This document shows positions 44,358-52,556 of a DNA stretch of 64,000 nucleotides, piece after piece. How positions within the stretch are numbered: the stretch's first letter is position 1; every line of letters starts with the position of its first letter. The position numbers were made by a program, and so were the translations under genes. The DNA is from IGN2 sp964639955. GTDB taxonomy: Bacteria; Bacteroidota; Ignavibacteria; Ignavibacteriales; Ignavibacteriaceae. Below the pieces are notes generated by a model, which was given only the letters and a program-made list of their open reading frames with translations, had not been told where the DNA came from and made no database searches. The stretch spans positions 1-64,000 of the forward strand of contig CAZXGJ010000003.1 in NCBI GenBank assembly GCA_964639955.1, read 5' to 3'.

Positions 44358-45604
44358 TAGTATCCTCTCTTTATCCTGTCTTCTTTAGTCAATTCAAAGA
44401 TTACTTCAAAAAGTTTTTCATCATCCTGTGTAAACTCTTTGTTCCTTCTCGCAAATACTGCCTTTGCTGTTTCTATGGCTTTTGAAAGTTTATATTCTTT
44501 CATTGAATCATTTCCACCCCAGCCGAATGAAGGGATGTACTTAGGAGGAAAGCCGGCACCAAATATATTGCTGGAAAACCCGACTACTGTTCCTGTGTTA
44601 AACATTGTATTGATCGCCGTCTTTGAATGATCTCCCATCATCAGACCAACGAATTGTTTTCCCGAATCTATGTGTTTACCGTTTACCTGTACTTTGATAG
44701 TACCGTAATTATTTTGCAGATCGCTGTTGTTTGTATCTGCACCGATATTAATCCAGCTGCCCAGGTACGCATGACCGAGAAATCCGGAATGCTGTTTATT
44801 CGTATACGAATGAATTATAGTTTCTTCAACCTCGCCGCCAATCTTGCAAACTTTACCTACACTTACATTCGGGTAAATAGTTGCACAGCTTTTTATTTTG
44901 GATAACTCACCAATATAGGCTGGGCCCTGGATCACAGCGTTCGGAAAGATTGTAACATTTTTATCAATGAAGATCGGTCCTGTGGAAGCATCCAGTACAA
45001 CACCCGGTTTTATTTCAACATTCTTCCCGATTAAAATATTTTTCTTTTTCAAAAAGTTTACACCCGGATATTTCTTATAGGCAGATGACCTGCTCTTTGC
45101 GTAAATCATAAAATCGTTTTGTAATTCTTTTCCGTTCACGTGAACAAGATCCCAAAGGTAATTTGCAAACTGAATATCAACTTCTTCCCTTGGAAGACCA
45201 TTGAACAAATTTGTATCAACGATTTCGGATGTATTTAATGATAAGTCTTTAATTCTATTTGCAGAAACTTTTGCGGCAGCAATAATTCCCCCGGAAACAA
45301 AAACTTTTTCTTCGGCAGCCTTAGATTTTAGAAGGTTTTTCAGATTTTTTGGTGCAACTATTCTTCCGTTTATAAATAAACAATCATCTTCATCTATCTG
45401 ATTTACTTTACACTTTGGATTTTCTTCTTTAACTATCTGTTCGAGATAATGCCGGCATTTGAGAACAACTTTTTCTTTTAGAAAAGTACGAATGATTTTT
45501 TCTTTAAGCGTGGTCATTCCGCAGATTAAGTCAAAAACCGGTCGTGAGTAAATCAGCGGCTCGAAATTAAGATATTGATCGTCCTCAAAAATGCAGATTT
45601 GCAT
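44357..45604 (-). CDS. Alternate-form GlmU (UDP-GlcNAc synthesis, Bacteroidota type)
   Basis: This 415-residue protein resembles the alternate bacterial GlmU family. The N-terminus reads MQICIFEDDQYLNFEPLIYS then RPVFDLICGMTTLKEKI instead of the classical LAAGKGTRM loop. The second half is a left-handed beta-helix (IGKNVEIKPGVVLDASTGPI, IGELSKIKSCATIYPNVSVG, LGSWINIGADTNNSDLQNNY). Members are thought to combine GlcN-1-P acetyl transfer and uridylylation for peptidoglycan and LPS precursors. It is first gene of the ligA operon. Confidence 0.85.
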   Translation of the reverse strand: MQICIFEDDQYLNFEPLIYSRPVFDLICGMTTLKEKIIRTFLKEKVVLKCRHYLEQIVKEENPKCKVNQIDEDDCLFINGRIVAPKNLKNLLKSKAAEEKVFVSGGIIAAAKVSANRIKDLSLNTSEIVDTNLFNGLPREEVDIQFANYLWDLVHVNGKELQNDFMIYAKSRSSAYKKYPGVNFLKKKNILIGKNVEIKPGVVLDASTGPIFIDKNVTIFPNAVIQGPAYIGELSKIKSCATIYPNVSVGKVCKIGGEVEETIIHSYTNKQHSGFLGHAYLGSWINIGADTNNSDLQNNYGTIKVQVNGKHIDSGKQFVGLMMGDHSKTAINTMFNTGTVVGFSSNIFGAGFPPKYIPSFGWGGNDSMKEYKLSKAIETAKAVFARRNKEFTQDDEKLFEVIFELTKEDRIKRGY

Positions 45605-45711
45605 AAGTATTTGTTTACATTAAGATTTTTGGGAAGTCAATTTAACGTTTTTTGTTCTAAGAATCTTTACTAAAATTCTATCAGGGGGCAGGCAGCAGAA
45701 TAAATAAAAAT

Positions 45712-45739
45712 AAAAAAGCCAGAACTGGCTGGCTTTTTA
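45712..45739 (-). terminator. Rho-independent terminator of rpmE2
   Basis: AAAAAGCCAG / CTGGCTTTTT forms a 10-bp stem with a 6-nt loop; on the minus strand it ends in a T-run. It lies 20 bp past the L31 stop. Confidence 0.85.
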
Positions 45740-45759
45740 AAGTTGAAATTGAATTTTTA

Positions 45760-46020
45760 TTACTTATTCTCTGTCTTTTTCTTTGAATATTTTTTCTGAA
45801 ATTTCTCGACCCGTCCAGCAGTATCAACAAGCTTTTGCTTACCTGTAAAGAACGGATGTGAGCCGCTGGAAATTTCGAGCTTAACTAATGGATAAGTGTT
45901 TCCATCAGTCCATTTGATTGTATCAGATGCTTTAATAGTTGATCTGGTTAATATTGCAAAATCACAAGACGGATCCTGAAAGACTACAGGTCTGTATTCC
46001 GGATGAATCCCTTTTTTCAT
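45760..46020 (-). CDS. rpmE2: 50S ribosomal protein L31, type B
   Basis: The 86-residue protein has the L31 pattern MKKGIHPEYRPVVFQD, a central EISSGSHPFFTGKQKLVDTA and a basic tail. It lacks the CxxC zinc pair (only one Cys, at 19), so it is the zinc-independent type B form. No second L31 is in the window, so whether it is a zinc-starvation paralogue cannot be told. Monocistronic with its own terminator. Confidence 0.96.
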   Translation of the reverse strand: MKKGIHPEYRPVVFQDPSCDFAILTRSTIKASDTIKWTDGNTYPLVKLEISSGSHPFFTGKQKLVDTAGRVEKFQKKYSKKKTENK

Positions 46021-46114
46021 TTATAAATCCTTAATTTTTATCACTTTTATCAAATTTTGAGGCGTTAATATAGATATTTTGAAAGGAAATGCAAAGTTGG
46101 ATTGACACCAATTT

Positions 46115-46849
46115 TTAATCCTGCTGCTTGATATTTTCCCTGGTTTTCAGTTTCTGCATCGATTGCACTTTCATCCTCAACTCGTCAACCTCCTGCTGCT
46201 CTTTTTCGGATAATTGAACCTGCCTGAAATTTAACTCCTCTTTTGTAATAGCCATTCCCGTAGCCATTTCAGAAGTTGTTTCAGTTGGTTCAATTTCCCC
46301 GGTTAAATCTGCTATGGTGGATTCAGGGGCAGTAGTTTTCACCTCTGTCAATTTTTCATCAGATACTAACGGCGGCTGTTCAATTATAGTTTCAGTTTCA
46401 GATTCTTCTTCCCTTCCTACAAGTGATCTGTCTTCGTTGGACTTAATGAAGTCTTTATCTTTCATTTTTATATCGTCAGCATTATCTCTTTTTTCCACAG
46501 GTTGTTCTTTCTTCAGTTCAACCGTTTTTCCCTTATAAGAATCAAGGTCGGTCACTTCAATAATATCCTCGCGCAGTCTTGGTTCTATTAAAAACGGATT
46601 ATCCATTTCTTCGGAATTTATATTCACAACCAAGAACACCACTACTGCGGCGGCAGCTAAACCTAAAGAAGGTATAAGCCGGGATGGTAAAAATATTTTA
46701 CCCCAAAAACTTTTTTCTTCAGGCGCATATTTTTCAGCATTAATCCTCCTCATCAAATCTGCTTCAAAGTTTGCGTGCGCTTTAACCTGCTGCAGATTTT
46801 TAAGGTCTTTAATAAGCTTTTCGTATTTTTTTTCTTCATTCATAATCAC
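46115..46849 (-). CDS. Putative membrane anti-sigma factor partner of the ECF sigma
   Basis: The 244-residue protein has a short charged helical N-terminus (about 1-50), one membrane segment (about 58-77) and an acidic, Glu/Thr-rich periplasmic region with a C-terminal coiled-coil stretch (QLSEKEQQEVDELRMKVQSM). No zinc-binding HxxxCxxC motif is present. It lies 4 bp downstream of the ECF sigma gene, the usual place for its anti-sigma factor. The start is GTG 46849 with AAGGA eight bases upstream; ATG 46843 is an alternative. Confidence 0.75.
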   Translation of the reverse strand: MIMNEEKKYEKLIKDLKNLQQVKAHANFEADLMRRINAEKYAPEEKSFWGKIFLPSRLIPSLGLAAAAVVVFLVVNINSEEMDNPFLIEPRLREDIIEVTDLDSYKGKTVELKKEQPVEKRDNADDIKMKDKDFIKSNEDRSLVGREEESETETIIEQPPLVSDEKLTEVKTTAPESTIADLTGEIEPTETTSEMATGMAITKEELNFRQVQLSEKEQQEVDELRMKVQSMQKLKTRENIKQQD

Positions 46850-46853
46850 TCAC

Positions 46854-47438
46854 TCATTCCTTGTAAATATCTTTCAATAAATCCTGTAATTGAGCTCTTC
46901 CTCTGTTTATTCTAGATTTAACAGTACCTTCGTTTACTCCTAAAATTTCAGCAATTTCTTCGTACGACATTCCCTCAATATCTCTTAAAATAACAGCTTC
47001 GCGGTAAGCATCTTTTACCTTCAATAAAGCTTTCTGAATTATTTCATCTTTTATTCCGCTATCGGTCATAACATCGGGTCTGTAAACTTCATCCGGCAGA
47101 TCGAACTGCTTCTGGTCTTCGCCGTAATCACTGATCGAAAAAAAATTACGCCGGCGCTGTCTTCTATATTCCGTTCTCGCAAGGTTGCCTGCAATAGTAT
47201 AAATCCAGGTTGAAAATTTTGCAACCGAGCTATAGGTGTCTTTATACCTGTAAACTTTTATCATCGTTTCCTGAACAACATCCGAGCAAGCTTCATAATC
47301 GCCCAGAAATCTAAAGACATAATTAATTAAAGGATTTTTGTACCGCTGAACAATAATCCCGAAAGCTTCTTCGGTACCGTTTTGCTGAAATTCTGAAATC
47401 AGCTCCTCATCAGAAAGCTCTCTGAGGTTTTTACTCAT
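46854..47438 (-). CDS. ECF-family RNA polymerase sigma factor
   Basis: The 194-residue sigma-70 factor has region 2 (YRFLGDYEACSDVVQETMIK, YSSVAKFSTWIYTIAGNLAR) and region 4 (AVILRDIEGMSYEEIAEILG, VNEGTVKSRINRGRAQL). Spacing and length are those of ECF (RpoE-like) factors. It is coupled with the downstream membrane protein, so it is probably released on an envelope signal. The regulon is unknown. Confidence 0.94.
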   Translation of the reverse strand: MSKNLRELSDEELISEFQQNGTEEAFGIIVQRYKNPLINYVFRFLGDYEACSDVVQETMIKVYRYKDTYSSVAKFSTWIYTIAGNLARTEYRRQRRRNFFSISDYGEDQKQFDLPDEVYRPDVMTDSGIKDEIIQKALLKVKDAYREAVILRDIEGMSYEEIAEILGVNEGTVKSRINRGRAQLQDLLKDIYKE

Positions 47439-47559
47439 TAGCTGCTTTTATACGTGAATAAATTCAAATTTGTTTCCGTTTATCCCGAGTTGCCGGAAAA
47501 AACATCAGCAAATTAACTAAAAACTTAAAATATTTCTTTAGAGGTTAAATATTTGTCGG

Positions 47560-48567
47560 CTACTGCAGAATCTCGGCAATAAGCAGGGCGATTATTTCCT
47601 TACTTCCTAAGGAAGTAGTTTTGATCGAAACATCAGCCATCAGCAGGGATCTGAAGACCTCGATCAGTTTATTATCAGAATAGAGATTCCGGGCTTTTAC
47701 ATAAGCCGCGTAATAAAAGGGGTGAACTCCGATTGTTTTTGCAGCTACAGCATCAGGTGTTTGCCTGGCTCCAAGCTCGCTTATTCTTGCCAAAGCAATA
47801 AAGTAGCGTGTAAGCATTGCAACAATGAAAACAGGGTCGGCACCGTTTTCCAATAAATTATAAGCTACCGCGAGCGCTTTCGGTTTGTCCTTTATCCCTA
47901 TTGCGTTCTGCAGATCGAAAATATTAAACTGCTTCAGTTCTGAAGATACCTGCTGAATGCTTCCAATTGATATCTCCTTTTTATCATCAATGTAGATGCA
48001 AATTTTTTCAAGCTGCTCTTCGAGCAATGTCCTGTTCTCACCAACGATATCAACCATCACCTGGGCATTTTCCTCCGAAAGATTTTTCCCTTTTTCACCG
48101 GCAATGCTTATCAGCCAGTTAATCAGATTTTTTCCTTTCAGCTCTTTAGCTTCGAATAAAAAGTTATTCGTATCGAGAGTCTTGAACGGTTCTGTATTGA
48201 GGTTTGTAATTGAACCGTTATGAAAAAAAGCAATTACAGTAAATTCAGCAGGTGAAGCAGCATAATCTCTCAGCGGTTTTTTATCTTTAATTTTTTCGGC
48301 TTCTTTTACAATAATAAGTTTTTTCCCCGAGCCAAACGGAAAAGTTGATGCAACATCCAGGATTTCATTTATAGTGGTGTTTTCACCATAAAAAGTTTCT
48401 TTATCAAAATCAGAAATTAAATGAGGCTGGAAAGCTTTTACAATTGATTTTAACCCAACGGAGAGATTGTATGAATCTTCACCGAAGAAATAATAAAGGG
48501 GTTGAAGCTTTCCTTTTTTAATTTGTTCTAATGCTTCAAGAATTGAGGGGGCTTTACTGGCTGCCAT
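47560..48567 (-). CDS. holA: DNA polymerase III subunit delta
   Basis: The 335-residue protein fits HolA: LQPLYYFFGEDSYNLSVGLK, FPFGSGKKLIIVKEAEKI and GADPVFIVAMLTRYFIALAR in the C-terminal collar domain. It is the clamp-loader wrench that opens the beta ring. The ATG at 48567 lies inside the end of a tiny MetS-type gene (14-bp overlap), so it may be translationally coupled to it. Confidence 0.9.
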   Translation of the reverse strand: MAASKAPSILEALEQIKKGKLQPLYYFFGEDSYNLSVGLKSIVKAFQPHLISDFDKETFYGENTTINEILDVASTFPFGSGKKLIIVKEAEKIKDKKPLRDYAASPAEFTVIAFFHNGSITNLNTEPFKTLDTNNFLFEAKELKGKNLINWLISIAGEKGKNLSEENAQVMVDIVGENRTLLEEQLEKICIYIDDKKEISIGSIQQVSSELKQFNIFDLQNAIGIKDKPKALAVAYNLLENGADPVFIVAMLTRYFIALARISELGARQTPDAVAAKTIGVHPFYYAAYVKARNLYSDNKLIEVFRSLLMADVSIKTTSLGSKEIIALLIAEILQ

Positions 48568-48676
48568 CTTTTATTTTCAATTTTTCGTATTTGAGTGCCC
48601 GACTTAGAAAAAATACTAATCCACCCCAGACTACTCCAACAACTATTACCACCGTTATGATTGTAACTAAGTTCAT
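48554..48676 (-). CDS. MetS-family NSS transporter small subunit (40 aa)
   Basis: The 40-residue frame starts at ATG 48676: MNLVTIITVVIVVGVVWGGL followed by VFFLSRALKYEKLKIKDGSQ. A single membrane helix with the WGG motif and a basic tail match the MetS small subunits described with methionine/alanine NSS importers. It lies 122 bp downstream of the NSS transporter on the same strand, the expected partner, and overlaps the holA start by 14 bp. Small size limits certainty. Confidence 0.78.
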   Translation of the reverse strand: MNLVTIITVVIVVGVVWGGLVFFLSRALKYEKLKIKDGSQ

Positions 48677-48798
48677 CTTAATATTTGATCTATTTTTTGT
48701 TAATCAGCAGATTTCACAAGACAAATAATATTCAATTTCAAATATCCAATCATTGTTTTGAATTTGTCTATCGGAATTTATTTTGTAAATGTAATTTT

Positions 48799-50292
48799 TT
48801 ATTTGGAATTTAACCCCGATATTTTTCTCACAATCAATTTATTTATAACTTTAAATAACACTAGTACTATTGTCCATTGAAAAATTACAGTTCCTAAATT
48901 CTCAGTGTGAAAAGGGTTCCACCATTCAGCATCCCAGCCAATTGAAGAAACCAGCCACCAGATAAGCAGAATCACAACCTGCACTGGTACCAGAAACCCT
49001 ATTACGAAATTATACCATCTCCCGATTTTAATATCACTACCATAACCGTTGATTATTTCTTCCCTGAATTTATTTACTCTATAATTGATAATTGAGAATG
49101 AAATAAAGGCACCGCTTAGTATTAACCCAACTCCCCATACCCAGTCCTGATTTACTAGAAACTTTAAATCCAATGCCGAAGGAATTCCAAAAACAAATCC
49201 AAGCGAGGCAACGAGGATAATTGCACGCCGTCTGATGAATCCAAAATCTATAAGTGTTCTTGTAGCCAGTTCCACCATCGAAATTAAGGAAGAAAAAGCT
49301 GCAAAAAATAATGCAAGAAAAAATAGGGAAGCAAAGAGTGTATTTATTAAATTGTTTTCGGATAGTTTGGTGAATAGCAATGGCAGATAAATAAAAGTCA
49401 ATCCTGTATTCGCAGGGCCTGACTGCGACACCTGTTGCATAGCACCTGCCTGTCCGGAAGGCAGGTCAGCCGGGCTTAGTGCGAACACAGTTGAAAAAAT
49501 CGTGATTCCTGCAAGAAGCGATACGCTGTTGTTACCAAACCCAATTAAAGCTGCATTAATAGAGATGTCTTCTTTCTTCTTCATGTAAACAGCGTAGGCC
49601 AGGATCAAGCCCCAGCCTGCGCCGGTATCCCAAGCATTTTGAGTAAGGGCATTCAGCCAGACCTTGTAATCCAGAATCACTTTAATATCGGGAGTAAAAA
49701 AATATTTTATTCCTTCAATAGCATTTGGTAGAGTAATTGCCCTTATAAAAAGAATAAAAAGGATCACCAGCAAAGAAGGAACTAAAAACTTAGTTACTCG
49801 CTCAATACCTTTTGTTACTCCTTTAAGAATTACAAGCGCCGCAAAAAAAATTGCAATGAAATGAAACAATAAGGGCTGGTAGCCTGAAGCAAATTCATTC
49901 CAATAATTCAAATGCTCAACAGTGCTAAATAAGCTACCTGAAGCTGCAGAAAAAAAATATCTGATACACCAACCTGTTACGACTGAGTAATAAAACATAA
50001 TTGCAGTTGACACAAAAACAATCCATGCACCCATCCATCCGAAACTATTTCCTGCAGTTTTAGAAATCGCTCCGATGGGTCCCATCCGGGCTGATTTACC
50101 AATTGCAAACTCGGCAATGATTAATGGAACAGACCAGATTAAAAGAAATATAACCCACGGAATAAGAAAAGAACCGCCGCCATTCTGTGCAACTACTCTC
50201 GAAAATCTCCAGATATTACCAGTGCCAACAGCGATTCCGATTGCGGCAATTATTAAAGCCCAGCGGGAAGAAAAAAATTCTTCTTGCTTCAA
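48799..50292 (-). CDS. Neurotransmitter:sodium symporter (NSS) family amino-acid transporter
   Basis: This 497-residue protein has 12 hydrophobic segments in the LeuT-like fold. The TM1 signature is FFSSRWALIIAAIGIAVGTG then NIWRFSRVVAQNGGGSF; later SGPANTGLTFIYLPLLF (TM7-8 region) and the TM8 stretch FFAAFSSLISMVELATRTL. It imports an amino acid with Na+, probably with the MetS-type small subunit downstream. A palindromic repeat inserts DLPSGQAG at residues 276-283. The start is TTG 50292 with GGAGAGG nine bases upstream; the frame from 50310 is also open. Both lie in repeat-like sequence. Confidence 0.92.
   Translation of the reverse strand: MKQEEFFSSRWALIIAAIGIAVGTGNIWRFSRVVAQNGGGSFLIPWVIFLLIWSVPLIIAEFAIGKSARMGPIGAISKTAGNSFGWMGAWIVFVSTAIMFYYSVVTGWCIRYFFSAASGSLFSTVEHLNYWNEFASGYQPLLFHFIAIFFAALVILKGVTKGIERVTKFLVPSLLVILFILFIRAITLPNAIEGIKYFFTPDIKVILDYKVWLNALTQNAWDTGAGWGLILAYAVYMKKKEDISINAALIGFGNNSVSLLAGITIFSTVFALSPADLPSGQAGAMQQVSQSGPANTGLTFIYLPLLFTKLSENNLINTLFASLFFLALFFAAFSSLISMVELATRTLIDFGFIRRRAIILVASLGFVFGIPSALDLKFLVNQDWVWGVGLILSGAFISFSIINYRVNKFREEIINGYGSDIKIGRWYNFVIGFLVPVQVVILLIWWLVSSIGWDAEWWNPFHTENLGTVIFQWTIVLVLFKVINKLIVRKISGLNSK
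49444..49467. repeat. Palindromic repeat inserted in frame in the NSS transporter
   Basis: A 24-bp element with 8-bp perfect arms (ACCTGCCT...AGGCAGGT) and a TCCGGA centre encodes DLPSGQAG. It joins FALSPA to GAMQQV without disturbing the frame, in a loop region. Confidence 0.7.
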
Positions 50293-50300
50293 ATGCCAGC

Positions 50301-50340
50301 ACCTCTCCAACCCTGCCTTAGGGGCTTGGCTTTTCGGGAA
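50301..50340. repeat. Palindrome-like repeat upstream of the NSS start
   Basis: CCAACCC...GGGGCTTGG forms an imperfect stem. On the minus strand the element ends in GGTTGGAGAGG, which supplies the likely ribosome site of the NSS gene. It resembles the palindrome at 50401-50430. Confidence 0.45.
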
Positions 50341-50400
50341 AAATAATTGTTAAATCTATACATTGGAAATTCTCCACTTAACATGATATCAGATATGTAA

Positions 50401-50430
50401 CCCCCTCCTTTGGAAGGGGTTGGTGGAGGC
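50401..50430. repeat. Dispersed-type palindromic repeat between cyclophilin and NSS genes
   Basis: CCCCCTCCTTTGGAAGGGG followed by TTGGTGGAGG is a self-complementary, C/G-rich element in an AT-rich background. This composition is typical of short intergenic repeats rather than of local coding sequence. Confidence 0.55.
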
Positions 50431-50432
50431 TC

Positions 50433-51035
50433 TTATCTTTTTTCGATTGTTACAGTTTCCATCACAACATCATTCACCGGTTTATCTCCCGGTCCGGTTT
50501 TTACTTTAGCGATATCATAGACAACGTTCATTCCGTTAATTACTTTACCGAATACTGTATGCTTACCATCAAGCCAGGGTGTTGGAACAACCGTAATAAA
50601 AAACTGGCTGCCGTTAGTGTTAGGCCCTGCATTAGCCATCGATAGTATACCAGGTTCGCTGTGCTTCAACGAAGGAACAAATTCGTCTGCAAATTTTCCG
50701 CCCCAGAAACTTTCACCGCCTCTTCCGGTTCCGGTTGGATCGCCACCTTGAATCATAAAATTATCAATCACCCTGTGAAAAATTACGCCGTTGTAATAAC
50801 CTTTGTTCGTAAGCCCGACAAAGTTCTCAACTGTCCTGGGGGTCTGATCAGCAAATAACTCAATCTCTATTTTCCCCATATTTGTATTAATGATGGCAAT
50901 TGTTTTTTCTTTTATCACTGTGGATTCCTCTTCCTTTTTTATTTCGTTTTGATTTGATTCTTCTTTTACAGTATCAGAACCCTGGCAGCCCAAAATTCCA
51001 ATTAAAATTAGCATGATGAAAGAGATTTTTATCAT
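50433..51035 (-). CDS. Lipoprotein cyclophilin-type peptidyl-prolyl isomerase
   Basis: This 200-residue protein has a lipoprotein signal (MIKISFIMLILIGILGC, Cys17). A Glu/Lys-rich linker precedes a cyclophilin domain (about 45-200): TPRTVENFVGLTNKGYYNGV, FHRVIDNFMIQGGDPTGTGR, NGSQFFITVVPTPWLDGKHT and FGKVINGMNVV. The catalytic Arg in FHRV and the FMIQGGD motif are intact. It likely assists folding of exported proteins on the outer side of a membrane. It is last in the ten-gene run, 10 bp after uppP. AAGGAG precedes the ATG. Confidence 0.95.
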   Translation of the reverse strand: MIKISFIMLILIGILGCQGSDTVKEESNQNEIKKEEESTVIKEKTIAIINTNMGKIEIELFADQTPRTVENFVGLTNKGYYNGVIFHRVIDNFMIQGGDPTGTGRGGESFWGGKFADEFVPSLKHSEPGILSMANAGPNTNGSQFFITVVPTPWLDGKHTVFGKVINGMNVVYDIAKVKTGPGDKPVNDVVMETVTIEKR

Positions 51036-51045
51036 AGTTACTCCT

Positions 51046-51894
51046 TTATGGTTGAATTGATTTAGTAAATAATAAAATTAAAATCAAAACTCCGAGTGCA
51101 ATCCTGTAATAAATGAAAAGAAAGGTTGTGTGATTTTTTAAGAACTTCAGCAAAAAGTCAATTGCCAGGTAACCGCTTACACCAGCTGCAATTGTAGCAG
51201 CTGTCAGATTCAGTAGCATCTGCGTATTAAGATAATCCATTGAATCAACCAACTCAAAAACCCCGCTTGCAAACACAGCAGGAATGCTTAATAAAAATGA
51301 AAAACGTGCAGCAGCATCTCTCTTCAAACCGAGAAATAATCCTGCGGTAAGAGTTGTTCCCGAACGGGATGAGCCCGGGATCAAAGCAAGCGCCTGTGCA
51401 ATACCTATTATTAACGCATCCGATGCAGTAATATCGTTCATATCTTTTTTAAATTTTGAAATAAATTCTGCAGCGGCAAGAACAATTGCCAGACCTATCA
51501 GACTGAAAGATATTACATAAAGATTTTTAGTTATCGAACCTTCAATTATATCTTCGAACAGTAAGCCTATTATTACAACAGGAATAGTCCCCAAAATAAT
51601 CAACCATCCGGTGCGCGAGTTAAGATTTTGAGCTGAGAACTTTTTTCTTTTAAAGATATTTTCTTTAATAAAATCCCTGATAATATTGATTATATCTTTT
51701 GCAAAGAAAATAAGCACAGCTGCCATAGTTCCTAACTGAATTACAGCAAGAAAAGCAGTCCAGTTTTCGGGATTATCTTTTGGAACAAGACTTAAAAGCT
51801 TGCCAGCAAGAGTTACGTGACCAGTGCTGCTTATCGGAAGGAATTCTGACAAGCCCTGAATTATGCCAAGAAGTATTGCCTCAAATAAATTCAA
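51046..51894 (-). CDS. uppP: Undecaprenyl-diphosphatase UppP (BacA)
   Basis: This 282-residue protein has about eight hydrophobic segments. UppP motifs are IIQGLSEFLPISSTGHVTL and the second site ALIPGSSRSGTTLTAGLFLG. It recycles the undecaprenyl-diphosphate carrier of cell-wall and polysaccharide synthesis on the periplasmic side. The start is TTG 51894 (MNLFEAILLG matches the family N-terminus), overlapping the previous stop as TTGA. Confidence 0.95.
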   Translation of the reverse strand: MNLFEAILLGIIQGLSEFLPISSTGHVTLAGKLLSLVPKDNPENWTAFLAVIQLGTMAAVLIFFAKDIINIIRDFIKENIFKRKKFSAQNLNSRTGWLIILGTIPVVIIGLLFEDIIEGSITKNLYVISFSLIGLAIVLAAAEFISKFKKDMNDITASDALIIGIAQALALIPGSSRSGTTLTAGLFLGLKRDAAARFSFLLSIPAVFASGVFELVDSMDYLNTQMLLNLTAATIAAGVSGYLAIDFLLKFLKNHTTFLFIYYRIALGVLILILLFTKSIQP

Positions 51895-52556
51895 TTAGCA
51901 GCCCCAAATAAATATGAAATGCCTAATTTTAACCCTAATGAAAAAGTATTAAAGTTTACAGTTTCGCCTTTAACATTATTTACAAGCTTACTGCCGCTGT
52001 CAGTTTCCGGTTCTCCGTTAGTATCGTATCTTAAATCGAAGCCGATGTTTGCAAAAACATTTTCGGCAAGAGCAGTGTTACCCTCAATCCGAATAAGCCC
52101 GCCAAAACCCACAGAAGAAAAAGAATCTTCCGTTCCTTGCCATTTTTTACTCTCAGTAACAGATAGGAAGCGGGGTCCGGCACCGCCGCCAAATTTAAAA
52201 TTGTAACCGTTACCTGCTAAAACGTAATACCCCATTACCGAAGGAAGTATTAAGTTGTACGCAAGTTCATATTGACCAAGGCTGACATTTTTTGTATATG
52301 AAAAAATCTGATAAGGTATTTCCAGACTCAGCTCAAACTCTTTAGTAACAAAAGCACCAACCTCGCCTGCAAATATTACGGCTGAATTAAACGTTCCAAT
52401 CTGGGCATCAGAAGTAGCGTAATTTTCATTTATATAATCCTGAACGGATGGAAAGCTTAGAAAGTTTATTCCCATTGTTCCCTTTAACTCAACCTGAGCA
52501 AAAGTAAGTGAAAAGGAAATCAACAATGGCATCAAAGAATAAATTAACCTATTCAT
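51891..52556 (-). CDS. Exported outer-membrane-type protein, uncharacterised
   Basis: The 221-residue protein has a signal peptide (MNRLIYSLMPLLISFSLTFA). It has alternating amphipathic strands typical of an eight-stranded barrel (GEVGAFVTKEFELSLEIPYQ, GAGPRFLSVTESKKW, TFSLGLKLGISYLFG). The terminal aromatic is not at the very end (FGAAN). No named family is recognised. It overlaps the genes on both sides by 1-4 bp, so expression is tied to the flippase and uppP. Confidence 0.8.
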   Translation of the reverse strand: MNRLIYSLMPLLISFSLTFAQVELKGTMGINFLSFPSVQDYINENYATSDAQIGTFNSAVIFAGEVGAFVTKEFELSLEIPYQIFSYTKNVSLGQYELAYNLILPSVMGYYVLAGNGYNFKFGGGAGPRFLSVTESKKWQGTEDSFSSVGFGGLIRIEGNTALAENVFANIGFDLRYDTNGEPETDSGSKLVNNVKGETVNFNTFSLGLKLGISYLFGAAN

